A DNA stretch of 64,000 nucleotides from Heliocidaris erythrogramma. Lineage: Eukaryota > Echinodermata > Echinoidea > Camarodonta > Echinometridae. Numbering within the stretch: the stretch's first letter is position 1; each line of letters opens with the position of its first letter. The DNA is taken from contig CM046855.1 of assembly GCA_025617745.1 (NCBI GenBank), positions 13,733,880-13,797,879 on the forward strand. Direction: 5' to 3'. The position numbers and the translations under genes are program-made. Below, in pieces: positions 36,901 to 43,300 of the stretch. The notes under the pieces are model-generated. The model was not told the origin of the DNA. It was given only the letters and a program-made list of their open reading frames with translations, and made no database searches.

Positions 36901-39333
36901 TGATACTCGACAGTACAGGGCGTAGATGTATTGGTATGTATTTCAGTGAGAGATTGTAAAAAAAATTATCTTTGTTTCTGTCTTCAGAAACTTATACTGG
37001 GCCTGATAAATCAGTTATTGTTTTTCACACCCTGCAACTGTAATCATCAGTACATTGTAAATGGAATGAGGAGAGTTTAGAACAGGGGCAGATCAAGGAT
37101 TTAGTATAAGGGGGCCACACAAATGCAGGTTTGTTTTGGGGGGGGGGGGGGTTATAAAAAGGGGAGGGCACAATCAAGAAAATGGCGGATCGTCTATGGT
37201 CAAAATACATACAAAGGCCGGAAGTGCCCCCCCTGGATCCGCCAATGGTTAAGAAAGCAGTGCTGGTATCATATAAACTTTAATCTACGATACAAACCAT
37301 TTATTAACAAGAGCCCCGATCATGTGTTTTGGAGAAAAAGATCAGAATGTACATTTTGCCTGGCAGCGCCCCCCCCCCCTCCAGTAAGCTACCCCCACAG
37401 GGCCCCTATTGGGCCACTCAGAGAAATTTCATGAACAACATTCATTCTTCATCTATAGAGGTATCTCCATACACAATACCAAGTCTGAGCTATGCCTGGT
37501 TCTGGAGAAGAAGATGTTTGAAATTTACATAGCTTTTACAATTGGGGGCCTTCCCCCTGGGCCCCCCTGGGGGCCACATGTACCATTTTAGCAACTTTGG
37601 GTCCCCTACCCCTAAGGATGATTCCTACCAAGTTTGGTTGAATTCCGATTATGTGTTTTGGAGAAGAAGATCAGAATGTACATTTTGCCTGGCAGCGCCC
37701 CCCCCTCCAGTATGTTACCCCCACAGGGCCCCTATAGGGCCACTCAGAGAAATTTCATGAACAACATTCATTCTTCATCTATAGAGGTATCTCCATACAC
37801 AATACCAAGTCTGAGCTATGCCTGGTTCTGGAGAAGCAGATGTTTGAAATTTACATAGCTTTTACAATTGGGGGCCACATGTACCATTTTAGCAACTTTG
37901 GGTCCCCTACCCCTAAGGATGATTCCTACCAAGTTTGGTTGAATTCCGATCATGGGTTTTGGAGAAGAAGATGAAAATGTAAAAAGTTAACGGATGACGC
38001 ACGACGCACGACGGACAAATTTCCATCGCAAAAGCTCACTTTAGGAACATGTCAGGAAAATTTTTATCATTGTTGATGATATTATTTCCCTGATGAAAGT
38101 AGCAGATGTATTCCATGCCTTAGATTGAATTATGTATCTCGTCTTTGATAATCATTGCCTTAGCATTTCTACAGCTGAATTGAATGTAGAATAGATCATC
38201 GTTTGGTATTGCAGAAAATGTACATTGTGACTCGTACCTGCAGAAAATTAACTGAGCTTGTTATAAAATGTCATTATATGGCGAGTTTAGTTTTTCGCAC
38301 AAACATCTGTACAGCTATACAGTTTTAATTGAGAGCAAATAGAGTAGGAAGAACTTGATGTTGAAATGTACAAATACTCTCAAAGATTTAACGCCCATTT
38401 TTATTTCATCTAACATTCTCTTCACAGAACTTATTGGGCCTGTATCAGGAGGGATAAATGGAGGCATCCCTCAGGAGGAGCCCTTAGGTCCTTGTTGGGG
38501 CCAGCCAGGTCCAAATGAGGACATATGTAGTAATGTAGTCTCACAAGAGAGCACCTATCAGCAATGTTGCTGCAACACTGGCTTTAGCTGGGGCAATGAG
38601 TGTTACTCATGTCCTCTCAGACATAGTCGTAAGTGTGACGGCTGAAAATTATTTATATGTTTAAATAACAATAATGAGTGCATCAAGCCTTTAATAGCAT
38701 AGCCTTAAACTATTGAATAGTAAGCTTGAGATAACTTGAGCTGGAGTCTATGGCATGTGCTTGTTAACCCATTGAATACTGAATTTTCTAATTCCCATAG
38801 GCTTAATACAGGGACCATCCGGTTCCAGTGGACAATGTGTTAAATTAATGTAGATTTACATTCATGGGGTTAATATGTTCAATTTTTCACTTTGAAATTT
38901 GGGGGAATGTTTGTTGACAATATTAGATTGTCTTTTCTATACAAAAGAGAAAATAAGTATTGACTTTTTGATTTTGATTAACTGTAAATATAAAAACAGG
39001 ACAGATAACCGTATGCATCAACTCTCTTTTGTGTCAGACGTATGGAAGGGAAATAATGCAAATATAGAGCCAGATTGTAATTAAATAGATTGAAAGCAAA
39101 TGTCTCACTGGACTAATGACCAATCCATCTTCCCATAGGTATATCTAGAATTAGGATCATAGGATGTAGCATATTTTGCTCTTATCTTCTAGACTTCTAC
39201 CCTTAAAATTCTTGTTCACTAATAATGTATACAATTTTCATTGGTGCAGAGGAATACAGAATGCTGTGTGTAGCTCTTTCATCATTCAGTAATCAAGATG
39301 GAAGAATTAATCAACAAGTAGCAGAGCTACCAG
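4367..39333 (+). CDS. LTBP: LTBP-like (fibrillin/LTBP family) extracellular matrix protein, 3' part, 29 exons
   Basis: Secreted multidomain glycoprotein of the fibrillin/LTBP family, whose members build microfibrils and, for LTBPs, tether latent TGF-beta through the propeptide LAP. I placed 29 exons by reading frame, GT/AG junctions and Cys spacing. All are phase 1-1 and sum to 3930 nt (1310 codons). Domain order: TB-A (residues about 1-74), EGF 1-5 (75-315), TB-B (316-about 390), a Pro/Thr/Ala linker, EGF 6-23 (416-1215), TB-C (1216-1310). Each TB has eight Cys including the CCC triplet. LTBP is favoured over fibrillin because TB-B has two extra residues between Cys6 and Cys7, a SNITKQQCCC stretch, and a preceding EGF with a degenerate C5-C6 loop. 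The 5' end is outside the window and no signal peptide is seen. A fibrillin with a rearranged domain order is the alternative. Confidence 0.85.
4990..5292. repeat. GAAGGTTCGTAATTCCGAA repeat cluster
   Basis: Many direct and inverted copies of GAAGGTTCGTAATTCCGAA, with inverted long blocks TCGTAATTCCGAAAATGAAATAGGGTTC (5050) and GGAATTACGAACCCTATTTCATTTTCGG (5118). In the intron between exons 1 and 2. Confidence 0.7.
5510..5578 (+). CDS. LTBP: Exon 2: TB domain A, last part
   Basis: Acceptor ttcattacag, donor gtagga, 23 codons. Encodes AEFRAMCPQGTGYHY, carrying the eighth TB cysteine. A split of the TB domain over two exons just before Cys8 is usual in this family. Confidence 0.88.
5579..10206. 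other. 4.6 kb intron
   Basis: No exon with EGF or TB cysteine spacing is seen. It contains an AAT microsatellite (about 5930-5952) and a G/C-run-rich stretch (about 8285-9070) with a long C-run near 8315-8334, a CT tract at 8487-8504 and a long G-run near 8931-8951. The rest is AT-rich DNA without recognised structure. Confidence 0.7.
10207..10377 (+). CDS. LTBP: Exon 3: EGF module 1 with N-terminal linker
   Basis: 57 codons, phase 1-1, donor gtaaga. A Ser/Pro/Asn linker (VSAIVSSGNPRPTQ) leads into an EGF starting NVDPC; six Cys with CECSRGF. It lacks the D-x-[DN]-E calcium motif, as expected for a non-calcium EGF that starts an array after a TB domain. Confidence 0.9.
10852..10977 (+). CDS. 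LTBP: Exon 4: cbEGF module 2
   Basis: 42 codons, acceptor gaaacag, donor gtatgt. Starts DVNEC with CLNTYGSFHC, so it has the calcium-binding consensus and the Asp/Asn hydroxylation consensus. The C5-C6 loop (CSQARGLVWRGGTC) is unlike the common C-x-x-G-[FY] form. Confidence 0.92.
11147..11392. mobile_element. G/C-run element related to the hAT-like family, incomplete
   Basis: Starts CATTGGCGGATCCGG, then a G-run, CACTTCCGGCCCGTGCCCCC, and two C-runs. Parts are the inverse of 37083-37247; another part (AGAGAATTATGGAGGGAAAC) recurs at 62535. No right terminus seen. Confidence 0.55.
11675..11806. mobile_element. 132-bp miniature inverted-repeat element
   Basis: GGGGAGCGTTTCATCAAGCG at the left and CGCTTGATGAAACGCTCCCC at the right, continuing into TTTTTACTGACA / TGTCAGTAAAAA. 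A CTGATTGGCTGAG motif lies inside. Confidence 0.85.
12453..12531. repeat. TTAACC..GGGTTAA short element, copy 1
   Basis: TTAACCTGTTGCCTAGGGAACC ... GAATTCAGTAGTCAATGGGTTAA. Related copies at 36504-36566 and, inverted, 38764-38843. Confidence 0.65.
15529..15666 (+). CDS. LTBP: Exon 5: cbEGF module 3 with widened C4-C5 spacing
   Basis: 46 codons, acceptor tcaatacag, donor gtaagt. Starts DINEC; CQNTLGSYHC fits the hydroxylation consensus apart from the next step. Cys4 and Cys5 are separated by four residues (C-SSTE-C) instead of one. Some vertebrate LTBP modules also have widened C4-C5 spacing. Confidence 0.92.
15889..16265. repeat. GCCGGAGGC-type interspersed repeat
   Basis: Begins TTTATGCCTCCGC and has the inverted copy GCGGAGGCATAAA at 16221-16233. 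It contains two copies of a TTCTCGCGATAACTTCAAAACC segment (about 15951 and 16100) and GGTCAAAGGTCA repeats. It ends near CATCTAGT. A related copy lies at 58979-59772. Sits in the intron after exon 5. Confidence 0.75.
17107..17229 (+). CDS. LTBP: Exon 6: cbEGF module 4
   Basis: 41 codons, acceptor atttctcag, donor gtcagt. DVNEC start, CINVDGSYRC with the hydroxylation consensus, then CMCPQGF. A standard cbEGF. Confidence 0.93.
18250..18510. repeat. ATACCCCCGC-type interspersed repeat
   Basis: Starts TTTTATACCCCCGCCAAACG, then GAAGGGGGTATA forming a short inverted pair, followed by GGTCGGTCGGGCGGTCGG and a region resembling the 15889 and 58979 repeats in style. Non-coding, in the intron between exons 6 and 7. 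Confidence 0.55.
19375..19539 (+). CDS. LTBP: Exon 7: cbEGF module 5, immediately before TB-B
   Basis: 55 codons, acceptor tgttatag, donor gtaagg. DIDEC start; CVNEVGDYRC matches the hydroxylation spacing. The C5-C6 loop is degenerate (CTGDAIYNRESRTC, no G-[FY]) and is followed by a 13-residue linker (QIPVVQSSPEIG). From family knowledge, the EGF just before the LAP-binding TB of vertebrate LTBPs has the same kind of unusual loop plus linker, which supports the LTBP call. Confidence 0.92.
19647..19844. mobile_element. Miniature inverted-repeat element, about 198 bp
   Basis: Terminal inverted repeats GGCCCAAATTCACAAAGGAGG at the left and CCTTCTTTGTGAATTCGGGCC at the right, with inner GGTTTAAACC palindromes. 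No coding capacity. In the intron between exon 7 and TB-B. Confidence 0.7.
20241..20399 (+). CDS. LTBP: Exon 8: TB domain B, LAP-binding type
   Basis: 53 codons, acceptor cctatgcag, donor gtaagt. Encodes seven TB cysteines: KDCYGS, NFCSNLLGSNITKQQCCC, GWGDDCDLMVCPSQGT. Cys6 and Cys7 are four residues apart (C-DLMV-C), two more than in TB-A and TB-C. In vertebrate LTBP-1, -3 and -4 a two-residue insertion at this point (Phe-Pro) distinguishes the TB that binds the TGF-beta propeptide LAP. The acidic GWGDDCD segment is also of that type. Phe-Pro itself is not present. An N-glycosylation sequon (NIT) precedes the CCC. Confidence 0.93.
21119..21259 (+). CDS. LTBP: Exon 9: end of TB-B and Pro/Thr/Ala linker
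   Basis: 47 codons, acceptor tattttcag, donor gtaagc. LAYNETCPGGQGNH supplies the eighth TB cysteine, inside an NET sequon. It continues into a cysteine-free linker with LPTTYPEAAAHPSAGQ, likely flexible and possibly O-glycosylated or protease-accessible. Confidence 0.88.
22058..22183 (+). CDS. LTBP: Exon 10: cbEGF module 6
   Basis: 42 codons, acceptor tttgacag. The split codon gives GINEC rather than DINEC, so one calcium-motif position is weakened. ICGTATC, CVDRESTFEC (Asp hydroxylation consensus) and CAEGYKFDDERKTC follow. First module of the 18-module array. Confidence 0.92.
23113..23238 (+). CDS. LTBP: Exon 11: EGF module 7, no calcium motif
   Basis: 42 codons, acceptor ttttttttag, donor gtaaga. 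Starts VYDHC, so the D-x-[DN]-E motif is missing. VCGNGSC (sequon NGS), CENTETSYNC, CPGNYQFDSSLRRC. Confidence 0.9.
24689..24725. repeat. CT microsatellite
   Basis: Simple CT repeat after GCACGCACGCTCTCTCG, in the intron between exons 11 and 12. Confidence 0.9.
25399..25521 (+). CDS. LTBP: Exon 12: EGF module 8, no calcium motif
   Basis: 41 codons, acceptor ttacatag, donor gtaacc. LMDHC start; VCGNGTC sequon. CTSTERGPVC lacks both the Asp/Asn and the aromatic residue of the hydroxylation consensus. CPEGHQFIPSLRLC closes the module. Confidence 0.9.
25859..25984 (+). CDS. LTBP: Exon 13: EGF module 9, no calcium motif
   Basis: 42 codons, acceptor tatcccag, donor gtacgt. VQDYC start; VCGNGTC sequon; CVNRTDGYDC also contains an NRT sequon; CPEGQRFDERSSAC. 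Confidence 0.9.
26436..26561 (+). CDS. LTBP: Exon 14: EGF module 10, no calcium motif
   Basis: 42 codons, acceptor ctttccag, donor gtaaga. VTNFC start; ICGNGTC sequon; CIPTENSYTC; CPSGFQFDSDTGFC. Confidence 0.9.
27191..27313 (+). CDS. LTBP: Exon 15: EGF module 11, partial calcium motif
   Basis: 41 codons, acceptor tttaatacag, donor gtaagt. DIDLC start: the calcium-ligand Glu is replaced by Leu. LCGNGTC sequon; CVDQGQNFIC keeps the Asp hydroxylation consensus. Confidence 0.9.
27541..27669 (+). CDS. LTBP: Exon 16: cbEGF module 12
   Basis: 43 codons, acceptor ttcattccag, donor gtaagg. The intron before it is only 227 bp, the shortest of the gene. DINEC start, SCGLEASC, CINTHGSHHC (His in place of the aromatic residue), CPGGFEFNPVARTC. 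Confidence 0.92.
28122..28247 (+). CDS. LTBP: Exon 17: cbEGF module 13
   Basis: 42 codons, acceptor gatttgcag, donor gtaaga. DINEC start; VCGNATC sequon; CTNTHGTFQC; CAFGYIYNQTLGMC with a second sequon (NQT). Confidence 0.92.
28795..28923 (+). CDS. LTBP: Exon 18: cbEGF module 14
   Basis: 43 codons, acceptor attgttag, donor gtaaga. DTNEC start; ICSNGTC sequon; CMNTQGSYRC; CPRGYRYVSGNGNGC with a short Gly/Asn repeat. Confidence 0.92.
29414..29539 (+). CDS. LTBP: Exon 19: cbEGF module 15
   Basis: 42 codons, acceptor ctattttag, donor gtaaaa. DVNEC start; LCGDATC (the sequon Asn is Asp here); CFNREGSFLC; CDPGYDFDEQERRC. Confidence 0.92.
29943..30071 (+). CDS. LTBP: Exon 20: cbEGF module 16
   Basis: 43 codons, acceptor ctacaccag, donor gtaagg. 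DINEC start; VCGNGQC; CENREGSFRC; CPQGANFDEARKQC, with Ala where Gly-aromatic is usual. Confidence 0.92.
30274..30433 (+). mobile_element. hAT-like miniature element copy with perfect 8-bp target duplication
   Basis: CAGGGGCGGATCCAGGAATT and TGATCCGCCACTG termini; flanks ATTGTAGA on both sides. Contains AAGGTATGCCAGTTGGGTTTC, shared with 46161-46363 and 63209-63366. In the intron between exons 20 and 21. Confidence 0.88.
30584..30791. mobile_element. CAGTGGTGTAG..CTACACCACTG-type miniature element
   Basis: CAGTGGTGTAGCGTGA and AGTTACACCACTG termini, long G-runs at 30610-30630 and 30744-30755. Target duplication weak (TTTAATAT / ATTAATGT). Confidence 0.65.
30862..31020 (+). CDS. LTBP: Exon 21: EGF module 17 with acidic/Thr linker
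   Basis: 53 codons, acceptor aacttcag, donor gtgagt. About 18 linker residues (ALESHTTSRDPETIEAD) precede the first Cys. The first loop is very short (C-SAL-C), then CGNATC sequon, CATDASGPVC and CPAGYEFDASSKAC. No calcium motif, so this is probably a flexible break in the array. Confidence 0.9.
31507..31632 (+). CDS. LTBP: Exon 22: cbEGF module 18 with basic cluster
   Basis: 42 codons, acceptor caatccag, donor gttagt. DVDEC start; ICGTAVC; CQNRIGGYTC; CPEGYVYKRKKKRC. Six consecutive basic residues in the C5-C6 loop are unlike the other modules. Confidence 0.92.
32563..32688 (+). CDS. LTBP: Exon 23: cbEGF module 19
   Basis: 42 codons, acceptor tgctgcag, donor gtaaga. DFNEC start; LCANGRC; CVNKKGTFAC; CSPGHTFSYGSRRC. 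Basic overall. Confidence 0.92.
33600..33958. mobile_element. Palindromic miniature element inside a TA microsatellite
   Basis: Ends are GAGTACCGAAGTGTGACGTCA and TGACGTCATCACTTCGGTACTC, and an inner palindrome is centred near 33795 (AATTGGCCTGGTTC / GAACCAGGCCAATT). TA repeats lie on both sides (33590-33599 and 33963-33992), consistent with insertion at TA as in Tc1/mariner-type elements. No coding capacity. In the intron between exons 23 and 24. Confidence 0.7.
33963..33993. repeat. TA microsatellite
   Basis: About 15 TA units directly right of the 33600-33958 element; a T-run of about 23 follows at 34027-34049. Confidence 0.9.
34133..34273 (+). CDS. LTBP: Exon 24: EGF module 20 with Thr-rich linker
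   Basis: 47 codons, acceptor ttttacag, donor gtaagt. ATTTAPSDVC start without calcium motif; ICGNATC sequon; CSATGHSIRC; CPAGYDYDPSVKGC. The split codon uses A rather than G at its first base. Confidence 0.9.
34710..35120. repeat. TTAAAGGG..TCCACCCTG element, right end missing
   Basis: Begins TTAAAGGGGAAATCCACCCTG and shares long stretches with the element at 58863-60492 (AGCTCCTCTCCCATTTG, CAAATGGGAGAGGAGCTC, TTTGATTGATTACAACTTC). The right terminal repeat is not present. In the intron between exons 24 and 25. Confidence 0.65.
35343..35468 (+). CDS. LTBP: Exon 25: EGF module 21
   Basis: 42 codons, acceptor gtcatttag, donor gtaaga. IISEC start keeps only the Glu of the calcium motif; RCGEGALC; CEDTVAGYRC; CTAGFIYNYQDRSC. 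Confidence 0.9.
35867..36064 (+). CDS. LTBP: Exon 26: Pro-rich linker and EGF module 22
   Basis: 66 codons, acceptor ccattgcag, donor gtaaat. A Pro-rich segment (EIPQPPPEASGGQGYRP) and TSPPKRGPNEC precede the EGF (CNSSPCINGVC, CIDRPDGFIC, CVEGYQHVDSVTC). NSS is a sequon. The KR pair is a possible protease site. Together with the next module it matches the EGF-cbEGF pair that precedes the last TB domain in LTBPs. Confidence 0.9.
36799..36933 (+). CDS. LTBP: Exon 27: cbEGF module 23 (last)
   Basis: 45 codons, acceptor ttcacag, donor gtatgt. DINEC start; NMCMYGNC; CVNEPPGSYTC; CTNGLILDSTGRRC. Last EGF before TB-C. Confidence 0.92.
37083..37247 (-). mobile_element. hAT-like miniature element copy
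   Basis: Ends CAGGGGCAGATCAAGGAT and CCTGGATCCGCCAATG, with a G-run inside (about 37138-37150). Flanks GTTTAGAA (37075-37082) and GTTAAGAA (37248-37255) differ at one base, consistent with an 8-bp target duplication. Confidence 0.7.
37313..38030. repeat. Two-and-a-half-copy tandem repeat, period about 330 bp
   Basis: A unit starting TTTTGGAGAARAAGATCAGAATG occurs at about 37326 and 37657 and a diverged third start at about 37956. Shared blocks include GGCAGCGCCCCCC, GGGCCACTCAGAGAAATTTC and GAGCTATGCCTGGTTCTGG. It ends in ACGACGCACGACGGAC. Both copies keep ORFs in the same frames only because they are duplicates. In the intron between exons 27 and 28. Confidence 0.75.
38428..38628 (+). CDS. 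LTBP: Exon 28: Gly-rich linker and TB domain C
   Basis: 67 codons, acceptor cttcacag, donor gtaagt. A Gly/Pro linker (GPVSGGINGGIPQEEPLG) precedes seven TB cysteines: PCWGQPGPNEDIC, TYQQCCCNTGFSWGNEC, YSCPLRHS. Cys6-Cys7 spacing is two (C-Y-S-C). The PCW start and TYxxCCC resemble the last TB of vertebrate LTBPs. Confidence 0.92.
38764..38843. repeat. TTAACC..GTTAA short element, copy 3 (inverted)
   Basis: TTAACCCATTGAATACTGAATTTTC ... CCATAGGCTTAATACAGGGACC is the inverse of 12453-12531. In the intron between exons 28 and 29. Confidence 0.65.
39250..39333 (+). CDS. LTBP: Exon 29: end of TB domain C
   Basis: 28 codons, acceptor ttggtgcag, donor gtgaga. QEYRMLCVALSSF carries the eighth TB cysteine; the tail DGRINQQVAELP is hydrophilic. 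No further EGF exon follows within the window. Confidence 0.88.
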
Positions 39334-39885
39334 GTGAGAATTTTTTTTCTTTTCTTTTCTATTCAGTCCTAGGTAGCTTTTGGACATTGATACTACTCAT
39401 TTCTAATTTCCATGATTTTAAAAATATTTGTCTGTTAAAGGTTGTGTAGGAAATAGGAAGAAGAGCTTTGCATTGAGTAACAGACAGATCATTTCCAGTG
39501 AAAAAAAGAAAGACTTTGACATTACTATTGATATCTTTATTTTGAATATACACATGATTATTGATTAATGATGGTCTACATTTCAGTTCTATGACGATGT
39601 AAACAATGACAACAAATAGACTGGAATACCTTTGTTGAATATTTAGTGCTTTAGTAATTTTTGATAGATATTGATTCCTTCGTACATTATTTAAAGCATG
39701 CCAGACATTAACCCTTAAATTGTCACCTAGTTAATGAGCATAACTCAGAAATGAAATTAAGTGAGACAAGGTTCAGCCACAGTACCTTTTTATTGTTGTT
39801 CATCTTGATACGAATACAAATCATGAACCCATTTTAATTACAAGAAGAAAAACAAGCCATTTTTGTCCAAGAATGATATACAATT

Positions 39886-40175
39886 AATTGAAGAAAGTTA
39901 ATCAGTTGTCTCACGATGTGCAAACGTAAACGTAGGAAGTCTGACGTTTCGGATGCTATATACTGCTCGCCTTAGTCATAGACAATGGGCCGAGATCACG
40001 CTGAGCGGGTCTTAAATAGCGGCGGGAGCCGCCCGGAGCGGCCGGATGTACGCTCGGACCACTCGCGCTGTGATTGGTCGCTGCCGTTGACCTATCACCG
40101 GGCGCGGCATTGTTCCCTGCTGTGTCCTACGTTTACGTTTGCACATCGTGAGACAACTGATTAACTCTCTTCAAT
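39886..40175. mobile_element. Miniature element with about 51-bp inverted termini and GC-rich centre
   Basis: Left end runs AATTGAAGAAAGTTAATCAG onward to CGTAAACGTAGGA (about 39937), and the right end is its inverted copy from TCCTACGTTTACG to CTCTCTTCAATT, with one mismatch noticed. The interior is GC-rich (about 39990-40110), unlike the surroundings. No ORF. Confidence 0.8.
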
Positions 40176-40323
40176 TATTCTTCACCACGATGAACCTCTT
40201 CCAATCTAATGATATACAAGTTAAAAATCATCTTTCTACTACCATCCATCCTTTCTAATCACACACTTCTCTTCTCTTTGAACATCTTTCCCTTCCTGTT
40301 GGACACCTTGACCCAACCAACAG

Positions 40324-40346
40324 TACCAGGCATTCCTCGGTCATAG
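40324..40346 (+). CDS. LTBP: Candidate terminal exon of the LTBP-like gene (tentative)
   Basis: After the pyrimidine-rich stretch ending caaccaacag, a phase-1 continuation reads V-P-G-I-P-R-S and stops at TAG 40344-40346. A second AG six bases later gives the same frame. This would end the protein just after TB-C. An alternative acceptor at 42541-42548 (tctttcag) also gives a short tail ending in TAG. Neither has homology support. If correct, 3' UTR follows; an AATAAA occurs at 41376-41381. Confidence 0.3.
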
Positions 40347-43300
40347 TGCCTAGCCTTAGATCCAACCCAACAAATGATCTTCATCCTTCTCAACCAGCGG
40401 ACCAGTTTGCTGATGTACTTCTCACTGCCAACAGTCTAAAATGGATTGGTTTTAGAGGATTTCATAATACCCAACAAGAGATAACTCATTACACAGTCAA
40501 GTTTTTAGTCAATATTATATTTTCTTCTGTATTTATGAACTTGAGCCTTGTTCAGTGTCACAGCTGCCATGTAATGTCTTGCACTATCTTGGACACAAAT
40601 CAATGTTACCATCACCTAATTATTTAGCATGACACAGCTGCATTTACCCATGTGACAAGCTAGTACACTGCTTTTGATATTTCATCTCACTGTCCAATGA
40701 CCCGAAAATTGTTTTGACCATTGGTATGCTAAATCACTTGATGTACTGCAAAAAAAGGTCACTTGCTATGCTGAAGAAAGTATTTTTCACATCTTCGCAA
40801 ACTGTTGTGTGTGTATATTCTTTTCTTCAGCAACTCGTTTGTCTATCCAGTACCAGGTGGCTTGTATATTTTTGCTAAAGTGTTCTTCAAAGCTCATACA
40901 TTCAGATGGTTTGGATGGTGGGGGATGATGATATTAATACAGTATATTTCACATGACTGATTATTCATTTGTGTAATTTGATGGAAGTGAGGAATGTGCA
41001 AGTACATTACTGATTCTGCTGTCTTCTGAATTACGTCATTGACAGTCAAGATTTCAAGAATGTTTTTCAAGAAATTATTCACAAGTTTGGCTTCATATCG
41101 TCATGAAAATCCTAATGTTGAACAAGGCTTAACTTTCTACTTTCGTGATACAGCATTTAAAATATAACAATGGGAATATTAATCCATCTTTACAAATAAT
41201 ATTTATTCTGCCATGTCTCTTGTGACTCTGAGTTGCAGGATATCAAGTTAATATTGTGATAAGAATGCTACAGCAAATTCAGTACAACATACTTGTAGTT
41301 TAAGTGGTCAAAGCAGGGCAAAAATTCAAGATTTTGTAAAACAAGTTAGATTGAAAAAAAAAAATGCAATTATTAAATAAAGAGGGTATGATCAAGTGAC
41401 TGTGGCTAATTTTAGAACGATGTATATTTTTAAAATATTCAAAATATGAACCAATACTTTTCTTTATTTTTATCAAAGTGGTTACACAACTGGTTTTGTA
41501 GAGTTTTAATACATATTCAAACATGCCAATACGATAGTGACCGTTAGTCTGGTATGGTATGTGCAAAAAATATGTAGATTTTTGTTGGAATACAAACCAT
41601 GTAATATTAATTTATAGGAAGATGAATTTTAGCATATTTATTTGTTCTTGTAAAATATTGTTAAATAGTCATTTAATGTCAAGTATAATGTATTTGTTAT
41701 TACTAAGAAATTGAATGTTATATTCTTTGTACATGATTCATATTATTTCATAATCACTATCTATTTCATTCATTGTTAGCGGAAAGTAAGTAAAGAAGGA
41801 AATATTTATTGTACCATGTGATACAAAATTACTTGAAAATTATTGATGACAGTATGAATAAATCCCACAAACTCCCCATTTTTTATTATTATGTATATTA
41901 AAAACTCAAGTAGACAATGTAACACAAGCTGAAGGGTCTGAATATAAAGAGCATGTACATTATCTATTTTTTATCTCTGTAAATGTATTTCAGATCTTGT
42001 ACTTTTCACAAGAAAAACATTCAAACAAATCTGATTGAAAATGCATGTAGGTGGAAGAAAATTTTATTTTTTAGATTACAGAGTTGAAGTTCCATTAGTG
42101 TACAGTAAATCCAGGCAATTTAACCATATCATAATAGTATACACATTAATTTCCTAATTGTGACATGGCTGTATAAAACTTACTATGCTTTTTATTCCAC
42201 TGGAAATGTTTTCCTTCTCACACTATTCAAGGGATTGTCTGGGAGAGGTTTATTGCAAATTAAAACAGAAAGCTTCAGAAATCTGTTGGAAGATGAAAAC
42301 AAAAAGATAAATATTCATCAAAGGAGTCAAACTTTTACTGCTTTCTCACACTATAAGTCAGTGGCTTGTTTATGCAAATAAAATGTTAATCATAATGTAA
42401 TCACATTGCGGGCCAAGTAATGAAAGTGATCAAAGATTGACTTTGAATGCTTCTAGACGTCTTTTTAGTGTCAATATGAAGTTTGCTGAAGAAAACTGTA
42501 TTAATTGGTGAAAAGAAGCATTATCTGGGAGATATGTTTTTCTTTCAGTTAATTCTGGAATAATACATATGTACCGCTATTCTCGGTAGGTTTACGTGAA
42601 ACCACTATTTAATACTCATTACAGATACCTTATTTTAGGTAGGCTTTATAAAGAGGACATTGACCTTGTGTAAGATAGTTGAAAGCAAAGCTCATATTAA
42701 CCTGCTTTGCAGTCTAATGTATTCTTCTTGATCTGTATTTTGCTATACCTATTTCTTTCTTGCCAAAGCATTTTAAGTAAGTAGAGTCTTTGAATATTGT
42801 GAATACACTGTAAATGTACTGTTTTGTGAGGTATAAATAAATGGCTGTGCAAGAGACTCTGTTTTTGTGATACATTTCTGAAGCAGTAAATAAAGATTAT
42901 ATGCAAATTGGAATAAACATAAATGTCACTACAGGGACCGCGGAACCGTAAACACGTGCAAAAATGTGGTTATACACGCAGCCCCCCATTAAGCCCTTCC
43001 ACGGCCCCTGCACTATACATCAGACCATGGAGATCACAATATAATGGGGAGAAAATTGGCAACTCTTGTTAGCAATGTCATTCCCTATATATCAAATTAT
43101 ATGTCGATTTTGATATCACATATTTCCCATATAGTTCCCTTCAGTTTGATATGGTTTTATCAACACACATGCTACTGCATGTATGCTCTTTGACAAGGAA
43201 AGTCTTTTCCATGCATAGACTGTAGAAAAATGTTTTTATAACTGTTAATTTATGGGGGGTTTTTACAAAGTTGAAGTAAAATTTTCAAGTTTGTTTTCTT

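Noticed and set aside
37329-37858. Repeated ORFs with identical peptides at 37329 and 37634
   Set aside because: They arise from the tandem DNA repeat, have no domain and are interrupted in the third unit.
40346-40627. 93-codon ORF after the candidate stop
   Set aside because: Not in frame with exon 29 through any acceptor I could find, and no recognisable domain; more likely UTR.
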